A DNA stretch of 64,000 nucleotides from Henricia sp. BOLD:AAB3569 (GCA_037783545.1 JBBELK010000024.1:1-64000), one strand, 5' to 3'. Positions 48,150 through 60,221 are shown, counted from the first letter of the stretch. Program-made: numbers and translations. Notes: a model not told the origin generated them from the sequence alone.

Positions 48150-48365
48150 TGTGTGGTTTTTAGAAAATTGAAGCACATTGTCAATGTATACATTATGCAA
48201 CCATCAGAATTGTAGCTCATAACATTTAAAATGTTTTAACATTATGCTGTAGTAGAATAAATTCTTCTAGTTTCAAAATTTAAATCGTTGATGTGTTTTT
48301 TTCTCTTGTGCATTTCCTGCTATAAAATCGACCACTCTGATGATTGGCACCTAAGTCTGGGATCC

Positions 48366-49820
48366 ATGCCAGTGAAATCTAAATATACGTCATGTCAGAG
48401 AGCCAGACTGAAATGTCCTTTTCGTGTATGGCGCGGCGCCGGCTGGCCAGCAACAATCATGATTTTCATGGATGGATCGCGAAAGATTGCTGTGTATATG
48501 AGCAACAAATTACTCGTAAAAATAGAGTAAGTAATGAAGGTAAAAATAGTATAGTAAGCTTTATGTTGCTAGCGGTCCGTGTTTGCTAATTCGTGGTTTT
48601 AGTGGCATAAATTCACAACTGAAAAACACACTCCAGGCACCAGCGCAGTGTACACGGTACAGTGAACAAGTGACAGCGACAGTCGTCCCGTTTTAAGACA
48701 TCTCGACCGGTCACGGTCGAAAAATTCGGAGAGAATTTGGTGGTTGATCATGGAAAAACTATCATGCACGTTCGCGAGTTGAAACTCCATGCACTAAGTC
48801 TATGGAGCATGACAACAAAAATCCTAAGTGTTTTCAAAGAAAAACTTGATATTTTCTTATCGTGTTTCCAAACCAAATTTTACACTTTCTGGGGCATTTA
48901 TGATCATGACATTGTTACTTTTATTAGGAAGAATTAGTGGCGAACGTGTACGATATTTATACCGTTCATCATGTCTTTACGATCACGACCTTTTGCACAA
49001 AACATATGAGACTAAGTGTTTCCTCACAAACATTTTTTTTTCTAACTCAAAAATGTGGGTATCTCCATCAAATTTGCACTTACCGATGCTTGAGTCATTT
49101 TAAAAAAAAGAAAAACATTCTGATCAACTTCTTAACCCTCAGTGCCATTTATTAGTAATGTTAACTTGTTATTAATTTTTCAGTTCAACAGTGAAGGGGA
49201 CAAGGCACCAACCACCAGGTGCATTAGGGGTCAGGGAGTGAAGATTTCAATTACCTGAACAGTGATTGGATCAAAACTGTCAATGAGCGAAGACTTCAGA
49301 TGCAGCACATATTGTCCACACCTGTACCTATACATTTGAGGCTCGAGGATAAACAGGATGACATCGCCGGTGAACCCAAACATATGAGCAAGCGTCAAAT
49401 GCCAACCAGGTATTCATCAAGTGATCTACAATTGTATTACACTTGTTTTAAAGTCTAAAATTGTTTTAACGTCTAAAATTGTTTTAACGTCTGTATTCTA
49501 AGCATCGATTTTGAAGAATGTAGATATGGAAGAATGTAGAATGTAGATATGGATATTAAACAATTTTTTTTAAATTAGCTAATTGTTTTTTTTCCCTAGA
49601 TCATTCTCCCGAAGAGGTGTATTTGGCATTTGGAAGAGAGCAGCCAACCCATGTCCACTCATTCCCAATAGGAGATGGACCCGCGAAGGTGAAAGTCGTT
49701 CCCAAATGGCATGAAGGTGATACCCACCAGCAGCAACTTCAAGACATTGTTTACGTGACTGGAAAACTTTTAAAATTAGGAACAGCAGCATTACATAAGT
49801 GTTACAGTACAAGTAATTAA
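48366..49820 (+). CDS. decayed or multi-exon gene inside the transposon, family unknown
   Basis: Three exon-like blocks on the + strand. Block one (48366-48526) starts at ATG, ends at a strong gtaagt donor and contains CPFRVWRGAGWPATIMIFMD, a pattern resembling small Tudor-like folds near transposon proteins (a weak impression). Block two (about 49228-49409) reads GSEDFNYLNSDWIKTVNER, then LQMQHILSTPVPIHLRL. Block three (49600-49820) follows a T-rich acceptor (ttttttttccctag) and reads EEVYLAFGREQPTHVHSFP, then AKVKVVPKWHEGD and LLKLGTAALHKCY to TAA. The phases do not join cleanly and a stop interrupts the start of block two. Either an exon is misread or the gene is frameshifted. By position it would be the transposase or an accessory gene. 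No catalytic DDE motif is seen. Confidence 0.35.
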
Positions 49821-50002
49821 TTGTATTTCCTTGTTATCTACACTACTTGACTCGCATTCTTGTCATTCCATTCCCTCATTGTGTGTATTATGCAATCAGT
49901 TCATTTCTCCATTGTATGTGTTGTGCAATCACCTACAGGTACAATACGTTCTAAAGAAATCACCGAATTGTCATAATAATGCTTTGCGGGTTGAAGCTGT
50001 TT

Positions 50003-50008
50003 AATAAA
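50003..50008 (+). terminator. candidate polyadenylation signal of the transposon gene
   Basis: AATAAA lies 183 bp after the TAA at 49818-49820 and is followed by a T-rich sequence, consistent with a 3' end of the transcript inside the element. Confidence 0.4.
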
Positions 50009-50356
50009 GTGTTAAATAATTTGGAACATGTTTTATTTCCCCACAATTACAGTCGTAGTAATATGTTGATAAAGAGCCTTGTAGAAATTTAAGCCAATGC
50101 ATGAAAGGTAAACAAAAAATATTCAAAACTTAAAACACCTTCAGTTAGCAGTTTTCTTTCACAAAGATACCATATCATGTGATTGTTACCTTGCTTTCAA
50201 CACTTTTAGTTTTCTTTTTCTTGTCTGCTCGTGAAGTAAAATTTTGGGGCTTTAAAGATAATGAAAGAATTTGATGACGACTGACATTGCAAAAGATGAG
50301 GACAGCAGTGATGGTGCAATGAAGTATTCAAAAAAAGGGGAAAACTTTCTGAACTC

Positions 50357-50575
50357 CAGGGGCCAATTTCATGGCGCTATTGGCACGAAACATTACTTAG
50401 CACATAATTTATCTGCTTTATATTGCAAAAGTTGATTGCCTGACAAAATATTGTGATATGTATTTACATGTGCACTAAAATGTTGATACTGTTTTTAAGC
50501 ACAATTTGAAAATACAAAGTAATTCATTAATAAAATCTGTGCTCAGCAAATTTGTGCTAAACAGCGCCATGTACA
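50357..50575. mobile_element. decayed fold-back repeat inside the transposon
   Basis: ccaatttcatggcgctattg at the left and tttgtgctaaacagcgcca at the right are inverted. The word order (cttagcaca, ctttatattgc, ctcagcaaatttgtgc) resembles an abundant echinoderm repeat I recall. It would be a secondary insertion. Confidence 0.5.
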
Positions 50576-51289
50576 AAGTTCATGGAGCTGTCCAGTACAG
50601 AAATGTGCTCAACACAAAGTTTATTTACTTTTCAAAATTGTTTCCAGCCAAATCTATGTGTGATTTTGTATTACGATTGACTTGTATCCAGGTACTTTAA
50701 CCTCACAAAACGTCCCAAATTGTTTTGTAAATTTTGAGGTTCAGAATGTTTTGATTTACTGATCTTAATTTTCGGTTTGTGGAAATAAAGCAAGAAAATC
50801 AATTGACACGTTCAAATGACGTCACTTTCTACAAATCGCCACGTGCATCAGAATTTTGAGCGTAGTTTTTTTATGACGCGCATCGGCTGCATGCGCCGTA
50901 TTTCGAACAAATTTCGAGCAACACGCGCGCGTGTTTGGAACATGTTACAGCGTGTGCGTGCGCGTACTTGATAGCGTTTAATACGCAGTCGCATTTCTTC
51001 CTACGAAGATGGCTTTCCCATTCAGTGGCACGTCCGTTCCGATTTTTAGATGTGGATCGGAAACCAGTCTAGCGCCGTATTCGAAAGGACGGATCACGTA
51101 ATATATGGACGGGGGCGGCCGATTTTAGCAGGAATTACACACTACGAACAAACGCAACAAATATTAATATTTTCAAACGGAAAGAATTAATTTCTCTCCC
51201 AACACGGTTTTAAAACATTCAAATATGCAGTTTCAATGGGTATATCGTGCATTTATTGGCGGCGTACTTGAACTTTCATAAACTGCATA

Positions 51290-51547
51290 CCCTACAAATA
51301 ATGGTACGATCCGTCGCGCAATGACACTCGAGAGCCTTGTCAACTGGGCGCGCGGCGAAGCACTCAATTGTTAATCCGATAAGAAGAAAGTAGTTTAAAG
51401 ATACAAAACCAGAAAAAACGTAAAAAAGACCCTTACATTTTCTTTTTAACATCGATATATGTTTTTACCAATCAATAAGGATTCTTACTGTGTAGCTCTG
51501 GTTAAGTATTTTGGGTGTTACACGGACGAGGAAATTCCGACTGACCT
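51290..51547 (-). repeat. right inner inverted arm
   Basis: The reverse complement follows 47903-48149: aggtcagtcggaattt, cgtccgtgta, atacttaaccag, atcgatgttaaaaagaaa, ggtcttttt and accattatttgtaggg in the same order. Confidence 0.75.
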
Positions 51548-51767
51548 ATTTCTATGAGTTCAAACCAAGCCTCTGCTTGGTGTACCCGGGTAGGTGCGCG
51601 TGCAGAACTGCAGTGGGAAAAGGGTCATTAATGACCCGTGTAAGAGACGACCCGGGTGAGTGTTTCTCCGGGTTAAAATTTGCCGTGTGAAACGAATATC
51701 CGGGTTAAATTTGTAGCTACCCGGGTAAAAAGTTACCCGGGTCGGAAGTGGATAGTGTGAAAAGGCA

Positions 51768-53647
51768 TTATGTGGCTGAAATTTCTACACTGAAGGCAGT
51801 TTATTAACATTATTCGTTAGTTATGTAATGCTGTTGTTCCTGTTTTTAATAATTTTCCAATCATGTAATCTGTCCTTAGACATTCCATTTTTAGCACCTG
51901 AAAAAAAGTATCTAAAAGACAAAATATGTCAATAAAAAAGCATGTGTGAATTTCAAAGCCAAATGTTCATCAATGCATTCAATATTTGTGTTTTAACTAC
52001 ACATTTTTGATAGCATTTCCAATGTTATTTTATAGCTTTGCTGTTTGTCACATGAAGCATAAATGATTCGCTGCCAGTTCGGCTGAATAAATTGATACAT
52101 TACAACCGAAATTGCCATATTTGCTATCTAAAGATATTTCCCCTATGCCTGAATAGCTCAGCATTTCATCAATACCGCTTGTCACAGCTAAGCTATGTCA
52201 AATCCTTTGGCTAGATCTTTTATTTTAATACTGTTGCATGCTGCATTTTCTCAGCCCGAACGAACACTTTGTAGTTGCCGCCAGCCCCCAATGTAAATAA
52301 CGCAGGCAATCTCGCGCGGGAATCTTAGCCTACAGTTGCTGTTCCCTTTGTACTGGTTCCGGCAATTGCCGTTGGATGTCGGTTACCGACAGCATCAATG
52401 AGGCAATTATGCACATGAACCGGTACTCGCTCTCGTAGATATTGCGGCCTGCGATGCTTTATTAAGGGTCTGATGGAGACTGCTGATTGGTCTCAAATAG
52501 AGCCACCATCAGTTTTATCGCGGGCCGGAATCTATTGAAATTCACATCAAATAAAGATGTGCATGCTCACAATAGTATAGGATCTAATTTAAATGCCACT
52601 GTACATTTCATATGTATAATTTACCAATATCTGTAATATGAAAATTTACCAAGCAAAATACATAGATGTTTTATTTAGACGGTAAAATGTTGTGTTTATT
52701 TCATTTTATGTTTATCAGGCATCGAGTTAGGGGGGAGGGGGAGGGGACAAGTCTAAATTGTCCAAAATACCCTTTATAATTTGGCATAATATATAAAATA
52801 TTGAGGGTTTCATTGCTTTCTTTTGTGAAAATTTCAAATGAAATAACGAAATACACGATGCAATACAATGTCGCAGCATCCAAGACGAGGCTGTCTGTGC
52901 TAATTTGAAATTTTTTAATAACGATGAAATTTACCCTGTTTAGCCCAAATCCATGGTTAAAATTGGAAGGCTATGTTCAAACTTGTTTCAAATATGTTGG
53001 GAATAGGTGTCTATGTGTTTGTGTGTATGAAGTGACGTACTGAGCTTTTAGATTAAGGACAAGAATAACCAAGAATGCACCCGCTGAGTTATCTGTAAAT
53101 GATTTGCCAGCTCCAATTGAGCAATTCTGAAAACATATCTATCAGCACAGCTGGGTCTTCTCCTAGTGCAACTCAGCAATTCATAGACCCTAATCTAAGA
53201 CGCCAAGCAAAAGGAGGAACTAGAGCAATATTGTGGATGCAAAGGCATCCCAAGCCTCTTTGGGAGAAGGGATGGGGGAAAATTGATGGGGGCAGATCCG
53301 CATCTCATACCATCTGGAATGCTCTATCAAGAGGGACTGGTGCCAGCTTGAAAACGTATACAGCCATGGAGACTAGTAACATATGAGTTTGGCATCGTGA
53401 AGTGATGGAATGAGAATGCATGCTTCATATTTGTACTTTATTTATCTTTTGGAGTTTATTGTTGGCCTTGCTTTTTTGTTTTTTATTAATCACATTCCTT
53501 AAAATGATACTCAAGGCATGTACTTTCCGATGTGCAGCTGTCATATGCACTAGGCACATACTGGAGAAGTTTAGATGCACGTAAAACATGAATGTAACAT
53601 GAAATTGATGCGTACAGCACTGGTCATACATGTATCACAGGTCTTAA
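51768..53647. other. no gene recognised; GC-richer block at 52260-52560
   Basis: The 300-bp block (gttgccgccagcccccaatg to gatggagactgctgattggt) is richer in GC and sequence complexity than its surroundings and could be conserved non-coding DNA. This is an inference only. A g-rich run lies at 52730-52747. No exon is called. Confidence 0.35.
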
Positions 53648-54657
53648 AGGAGCATGACCAGATAATGTTTGACTCCTCCCCTCCCCCCCCCCCCCACTTA
53701 CCTCATGGGTGACAGAGAGATTTTGATACCATATCATGTGTCATATTTGTCTCGTCATTACCAATCTACCCACTAAGATATTGTCTAATTTATTCTGTTA
53801 CATAAAGCACTGCAGTAACATTTTTGCTTCCACATCCAAATTTAAGATTGCAAATTTTCTGGGTTTTTTTCCCATGGATAGTTTTTTGGGGATGTATTTA
53901 AAGGTAGAATACTGATTGGTACCTCAAAGAATCAGAAATGTTCACAGATTTACACATAACTTACACAATATAAACACGATGACGGTAGAAGACTTTCCCT
54001 TAAATGGTTTTGTCTGAAGTGCTATAGTCTTTGAGAAATGAGCAAAACAATTATTGTTCGTCTCGCGAGACGTAAATTAAATTAGCCCCAAAACCACCTC
54101 GCCCTGGACCACTTTGCCCTGAAGCACTTCACACCCAAAGGCTATTTCGCCCCAAAACCACTTCGTCCAAACACTACCTCGCCCAAATGCCACTTCGCCC
54201 CAAAACAACTTCGTGCAGAGGCTGTGGTTCAGGGTGAAGTGGTTTTGGGGCGAATTTACTGTAAACCATTTTTTGACTAAATTTAATATTCTTCTGAAAG
54301 CCATCATCCTGTGTGAAAGTTTTTATTTCTTACAAATTTTCGAGCGTAACCCACTCCTCGTCAGGTAAGACTGAATATTAACAAAATACACAAAATGAAA
54401 AGAAAACCTTTGATAAACTTGAATGCGCGTATAGCGCGAAAACGCGTAAAGCTCAGTTTCTATCGCAACAAACGCGGGGAAGGGAAACCCAACGTAACAA
54501 TACACGGACGCAAAGCAAAAGTTGGACGAAATACGGATGTTGGTTTTAATAATGAATACCTTCAATCACACAGGGGGAGGAAACGGTTTACCAATCATGT
54601 AACTATACCTTTAAGTTGGAATGAAATCCATTTTCTGGAAAAATTTGAACAACTCCT
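53648..54657 (+). mobile_element. TTAA MITE of the 18493 family, interrupted by another element
   Basis: TTAA flanks both ends (53644-53647 and 54658-54661). The left part (aggagcatgaccagata, cctcatgggtgacag, acataaagcactgcag) matches 46373 onward. The right end (gaaatccattttctgg to aactcct) matches 46640-46676. A 709-bp element sits between them at 53902-54610. Confidence 0.75.
53902..54610 (+). mobile_element. inner TTAA element with gcgaagtggttttgggg array
   Basis: Inverted ends aggtagaatactgattggta and accaatcatgtaactatacct are flanked by TTAA (53898-53901 and 54611-54614). The inside has a palindrome cgtctcgcgagacg and a degenerate array of cgccccaaaaccacttcg units (54086-54255). A shorter copy in opposite orientation lies at 61150-61663. 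Confidence 0.8.
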
Positions 54658-54661
54658 TTAA

Positions 54662-55285
54662 TGGATCTTACTATTCTTATGTAATGGATTTTTTCATACC
54701 ATTCACATATTCCTAAATATAAAAATATTACTTTGTCTCTGTGTATTTGTACAATATCACCTCACCTAAATCAAGGGGATATTGTTTATGATACATGTAC
54801 CTCTTCACATTTTGTTGGACCTAATTGCTTGTCACTCCCATAAATTTCCAACTTTATTCATATGACATGTGTTATAGCCCCACACCAAGTATAAAGCATT
54901 GCTATTGAGAGAAAGACATGTGTTTCCCATACAATACAACCTTCTTCCCATACTATCTCATCAGTGAGAAAGTTCTGCCATCTCTCAATGTGTGTCATGA
55001 CCTTCAATTTACTCCCATGAAATCTGCCATAATGCTGGGACTTCACAACTAGAGGAAAAAGAAAACACAAATGCTGGCAGCACTTAAAGTCATTGTGGCA
55101 GGTAAATGCGAAAGCATATGCTGTAGTCACTCAACACCTCATTGTATAAGTAGGGCCTCTTTCCATAGTCTGTTTTTGCAATCAGAATCCTGAGCTTTTG
55201 CACACTACACTGTAGTTTAGCCAAACATCCTGACATACATGTCAGACACTGCACTCTGTGTATGTCGCTAAATATTTTTCAAAGG
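54662..55285. other. no gene recognised
   Basis: No coding or repeat feature supported. Confidence 0.4.
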
Positions 55286-55415
55286 AGAATCAGGTTGGTG
55301 TAGCGGTACTTTCCTCGCCTTCCACCAATGTGGCCCTCCTGGGTGGCTACAGGGCAACGACTTGAAGATGCAGGCTCGTCAATGCACGGCGAGCTAATTC
55401 GTGCCACGAAATTCA
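55286..55415 (+). mobile_element. SINE head joined to hairpin-MITE fragment
   Basis: 55286-55345 (gaatcaggttggtgtagcgg, then ttccaccaatgtggccc) matches the head of the SINE at 10071. 55371-55415 (caggctcgtcaatgc, then ttcgtgccacgaaatt) matches one arm of the 43934 hairpin element. Both are truncated. Confidence 0.55.
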
Positions 55416-56561
55416 CCACGCTCCATACCTTGCCCGAACTTGACAGCGAACAGTATTAATTTCCCGCACTGTGTGTAAATGCGTATAGTCGAATCACGCG
55501 CGTGTTGATGTTTGTAAATTGTACATACGTAAACTTGAACTGTTTCCCTGTACTTTAACAATGGGTGTTTCAGATTACCAGTGAATATTTACACCCAATT
55601 AGCCTGCGGCAACTGACTCACACTTCAGTATCCTATCAGTACCTGTGTACCTTTAAAATAAGAGGCCCCAACTTTCTAGGGCACATGCATAATACATTGA
55701 TATTTACACCTCTATCTGCAGTGTTGCAGCCTTTTTATGTCCATACTTGGCCCACATGAGTTTGTGTGGGAGAAGGCCGGCTATATTTGCCTCCAGGAAC
55801 ATGAGGGGATGCATGGCGCCAGTTTAGGTCAAGGGTTGTCTAAGATGGAGATGAATGATGTGTGGTTGCCATGGGGATATCATGTGTGGTTTGCATGGCC
55901 AGCTAGCCTTGCAGCTGAGGGGGAAACTCACAGCTGTTCGCTTTTATGTCAGTTCCAATTGGGGAACAAAATCTTTGTCAATGTTTCTTCAGGATTGGAA
56001 ATTCACAGAGGCCACAGAGGCCATTACCTCTGTTAAATTACCCCTTGTCTTGGCCTTGGTGCCCTTTTGCAATTCTCTCATAGACTTTTTCCTTTTCCAA
56101 TGGAAGTGCCCTTTTTAAACTCTAAAATACTCCTCCAAAAACACAAATGGCAGTGCCCTTTCAGTGACGAATTTCCTGCCCTGTTTCTTGCCTTGAATTT
56201 TTGGGATGTCCAAAATTGTCAACATTTTTACAGTTCATACAGTTCGTACAAATAGTATTTATTAACATTTTTCATTACCATGAAATTTTGCAGTGCATGT
56301 AGAGTCGTGTCTGGCCTTTGACACCGCCTTCCCCCTTTTTGTACGCTTTGTACGACATGAAATAAGGATTAAAAAGATAAAAAGACCTGTGTATATTTAA
56401 CATGGGTTAAGTCCGCTTTGCGTTCACACTGCTTAAAGACCTGACACATACACGTCGAGTTTGGCGTGCAAATGTGACATTAAAGATATCTTTATTTCTG
56501 GTTGTGCCAAGTTAACTTTTCATCCCAAAATAGAGATACATGCTTTAATTTTAATAACCCC
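55416..56561. other. no gene recognised
   Basis: Short frames only. No splice-supported exon was seen. Confidence 0.4.
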
Positions 56562-56700
56562 CAGAGAAATCTCCTGGGGGAAAACCCATACAGTCAAGTA
56601 GGAACTGCAAACCTAATCCACATACATGCCCAGGAATTGAACCCAGGACGTCAGAGGTGAAAAGTGAGGAAATAACTACTAAGCCAACCCGACCGCCCTA
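56562..56700 (-). mobile_element. tRNA-derived SINE, minus orientation
   Basis: On the - strand: gtcgggttggcttagtag, then the B-box-like tgggttcaattcctggg, then atgtatgtggattaggttt and tgggttttcccccagg, the same order as the SINE at 10071. Confidence 0.65.
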
Positions 56701-56708
56701 CTGCAATA

Positions 56709-56910
56709 AACCCTTTCACGGTTATTGACGCCATCTTGTTCACGGGGCACTTCGAACACGCGTTGCCGTGTGCGTGCGCGGATCGTAATTAATGCACAGT
56801 GACCTAACAATGCATTCGTATACGATCTGCATACGATCTGCGCACGCAGACTGCAACGCGTGTTCGAACTGCCCCGTGAACAACATTGCGTCGATAACCG
56901 TGAAAGGGTT
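56709..56910. mobile_element. 202-bp fold-back element with arms of about 80 bp
   Basis: Left arm aaccctttcacggttattga to gtgcgtgcgcggatcg; the right arm is its near-exact reverse complement, leaving only a short loop. It is one of the best-preserved hairpins in the window and lies directly beside the SINE. Confidence 0.8.
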
Positions 56911-57880
56911 ATTTTTGACACCATCACGTGTTGAAATATCCAACCCAACTCTTAGACATGGTTTAACTCAATACGCATTGTAGTGTGAAAAGGCCTTGTT
57001 ACTTAATGCTAGAAATTTTCCACGAACAAGCCTGTTGTGCAATAAATCACATCAGATTTACTGCCGGGTTCATGTTCCTCTCATTTAATATGTTCTCTGA
57101 ATCCATCTAAATCTTCAACACATGAAGTGAAATGTTGTGATTTATCGCTCAAGCATTCAGGCAATAAGTTGTCACTGACTCAGAATGCACATCTATCTCT
57201 GGATATATTTCTTCTTGTAGAATTCTTGATGGTGGTCTGATGTGGCTGAAATCCATGGGATGAGTCAAGGGAATTTCTGCTTAGGTGAGTTCTTTAAATT
57301 TTCCCTCGACTTATCTTTTCGTCTGCATAAATAAGACTGGGAGATATTTAAAGGTCGAGTGGCAGATCCAGTCTCGCTAAAATACAGGAATAGGATGGAG
57401 TAGGGAATACATGTACAATCAGGGAAGTTGGACACCTGGTTTTCCTCTGTGTTCCTGTATTTTAATGAGGTATTTCGAGCCCTGTCTTTCAATATTTTGT
57501 TTCAGTTTGGGAAGGCGGTGGGCATATTTTATCGCCAAAAGTCACCCAGTCTCTGCAAAATGTACCTTTAGGCACTGAGAGATTTGGAGAAAGGCCAGAT
57601 AAGGAGCAGAATAAACATGTCTATGCACCTGGGACAATTCTGAAATGTATCACATGAAGCTATTAGATTGAAAGTCAGAGATTCTATGTTTTGACATTTT
57701 TTGGTCACAGGGTCCATTTAATATTTGTTTCACCTTATGACTCACTGTGTTAGGCTTGTAGAGTATTCTAAAGGGGATCTGCATGCTTATTTATTTGTAT
57801 CTGTTAATATACAGTAGACTCTTGAAATTAAAGTAAAACCTGATTAACACGAAAATCCTAGTAATTCAAAGCACAAAGCC
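56911..57880. other. no gene recognised
   Basis: Nothing supported. Confidence 0.4.
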
Positions 57881-58251
57881 AATGCCATCCGAGATAAATT
57901 TAACCCCGAGATTACCCGGGTTAAGGGCTCGTTTTCCACAAATCTTGGGGTTACCAAGGTCGGGAGGTGGGTTAACCCACCGATCTCGGGGTTAACGGCG
58001 GCCTTGAGACGGTTCTCAGGGTTAGTGTTTGCCGTGGGAAACTGGTTAGCGTGCCGACCTGGGATAGCGTGTCCTTGGAGAAAGCGGGCATGCAGTTATA
58101 AAAGTGCGTGATTGGCATGCAGTTGGAGCCATTGCGGAGAAACAAAAATCAGGGTTAAATTTAATCCGGGTTATTTGCAGCTACCTGGGTTATTTGCAGC
58201 TACCTGGGTAGAAACTTACCCAGGTCGGAAGTGGGTAGTGTGAAAAGGCCT
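57881..58251 (+). mobile_element. 370-bp MITE, deletion derivative of the 47302 transposon
   Basis: The left half (taaccccgagattacccggg, gaggtgggttaacccacc, gttaacggcggccttgagac, ggcatgcagttgga) follows 47330-47610. The right half (gggttaaatttaatccggg, cagctacctgggt, cggaagtgggtagtgtgaaa) follows 51690-51767. The extreme left tip is degraded. cagctacctgggttatttg is locally duplicated. Confidence 0.75.
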
Positions 58252-58696
58252 ATAATTTTGTTCAGATTGGGCTTTTCTAAAAATGACACAAAAATTCATT
58301 GTTGTATTACACCTTTGCGCAATTAAGGCCTACCGGAATTGCCTTTTTTAAATCTGATAAATTTGCTTGAGTCTATACAAATACAATGGTTGCTATATAG
58401 AATGTAAGACTTAAGGAGCACTTTGTGATGATTGATTTCTCTTGATTATATTGTTTTAATGGACTTATTGTATTTTTTTGTTAGATTTCCAGCATGTCTC
58501 ACTTTATTTCCATTTACTTTACACAAAAAATAAATGTCTGCGTTGCCACGGTTTCACATGAATCATCATGTTTAACATTTTAGCAATTGCACATTGTCAA
58601 GCAAAATCATAATGGATGGCCTGAACAGTGTGGTTTTGGTGTAGACGGCATTAATCAAATTTTGGATAAAATTATAGAAATTGGATAAATCGTGTA
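58252..58696. other. no gene recognised
   Basis: Nothing supported. Confidence 0.4.
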
Positions 58697-59190
58697 AGGC
58701 TGTGCCTAACGAATCGAATATTCGAATATTCGATTGTCTATCGAAAAGCATGTTATTAAATCAAATATTCGGTATGTGCTTTTTCCACTCTAAACCAAAC
58801 ATGTCTTTCAGCTAGAAAGAAGTAAAACCTTTTTCTTTACCAAAATGGCCGCTTTGATGTCATATTTGCATTCAACCACGAGTCCAGTGTACAAGGGCCT
58901 ACGATAATTTCTGCCAAAACACTTTGGGCGAGAAACTGCTACATGCAAGTTACAACATTAAGTCCATAGTTTCAGCACAGATTATTTTTTGAGGCGTCAA
59001 ATTCGGCAATAAAAAGGCTGCTGTATTCCTGTGAGCTCCGAGTTGGGATGTGCCAGAATCAATAGATTTCAAAGTAAACCTTTTTGTCCAAATCGTAGAC
59101 AAAAATCATGCATCAAATATATCGAATATTCGATCGAAAATAAAACCGATTTTTGAATAGTAAATTATTCGAAAATGCACAGGCCTAATA
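58697..59190. mobile_element. fold-back element with cgaatattcga palindromes
   Basis: The left end aaggctgtgcctaacg mirrors the right end tgcacaggccta. Both sub-terminal parts carry attcgaatattcg-type palindromes and cgaaaa words. The interior is non-coding. Confidence 0.6.
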
Positions 59191-59935
59191 AAATCGTGCA
59201 GACACCATGTTAACGTACGTTGCTTGAAAACGCCAGTTAAATTTGTTTTTGTACAACTTCTTAGCTAACATGATGTAAGAATGGTTTTTAAAATGTCGTC
59301 AGACTGATTTTTATCTCATAGCTCAAACAATAATTTAAACCACCTCGGAGCATAAAACAAGATGGTTGATGTATATAAGCGGTTTTAGCTAAAATGCATT
59401 CGGTTTTAGTCAGAGAAGTTGACTAGGAGTTATGTAAGACCCTTTCTGTGGCACATTTTTGTTTATGTGAATACCATCCTGCACGCTCGACTGTGGATGT
59501 TAAAAGTGTACCTTTTATATAAATGATTGGAACTTATACCTGACTTTGCAGGTTGCTACAGAGATTGAAAACACTTTGTTGGACTTAATTTTTAGTTTTA
59601 TGACAGGCCCCTACCTTTTACTGACCACTTTTACCATTTTAGCTAGCACAAAGAAATATCAATTCAAATGCATATTTACGAAAAATCTCAACCCATTTGC
59701 ACTAAAGGTGTAACAAAAGATTTCATCAGGCTCCGAATCATATATCCGCTTAACTTAAAATTTCTGCTTATTCCTAAGAGGTTTGGCTTAATTATTGTTA
59801 GCAAGCAACATCTCACTAATTGAGTGACACAATGTTATGTTGCATTCCAAAAACATGTCTTGCTAACCATAAGCACAGTACAGCCAACTGGAATGAGTTA
59901 AATCTGCTAATTATGATTCACACTCACACACATGC
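59191..59935. other. no gene recognised
   Basis: Nothing supported. Confidence 0.4.
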
Positions 59936-60221
59936 CAGGGGCAGATCCAGGATTTTCCAAACAGGGGTGGGAGGGGTGGGGGTGTGAAATGTCTAAGTAT
60001 GAAATGGTGAAGACAATAAAATGGCAAATGCGTATCGAAAATTGTTGGATTCTAGATGCTCTGTGGTGCGATTTCAGGCAATATTTAACCACTTTAAGCA
60101 GGCAAAAGTGTGATGTTATATGAGGCAGACACCCCAACAGTTTCAAAAGTTGTTTTTTAATTTTTAATTTTAAAGGAAAGGGGGTGCGTGCGCCCCCCAC
60201 ACCCCCCTGGATCCGCCCCTG
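59936..60221. mobile_element. 286-bp MITE with caggggc(a/g)gatccagg ends
   Basis: The left end caggggcagatccagga and right end cctggatccgcccctg are inverted. G-rich and C-rich runs sit just inside each end. The interior is short and AT-rich. Confidence 0.75.

Larger units (their letters stand above)
47302..51767 (+). mobile_element. candidate 4.5-kb DNA transposon with long inverted arms
   Basis: The left tip aggccttttcccac and right tip gtgtgaaaaggca are inverted. Sub-terminal acccgggtta-type words fill about 47302-47560 and 51580-51767. A further inverted pair of about 250 bp lies inside (47903-48149 and 51290-51547). The left arm is about 390 bp longer than the right. Between the arms are exon-like segments on the + strand and an AATAAA. 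A MITE at 57881-58251 joins sequence matching 47330-47610 to sequence matching 51690-51767, as expected for an internal-deletion derivative. No target duplication is evident. The superfamily is not assigned. Confidence 0.65.
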
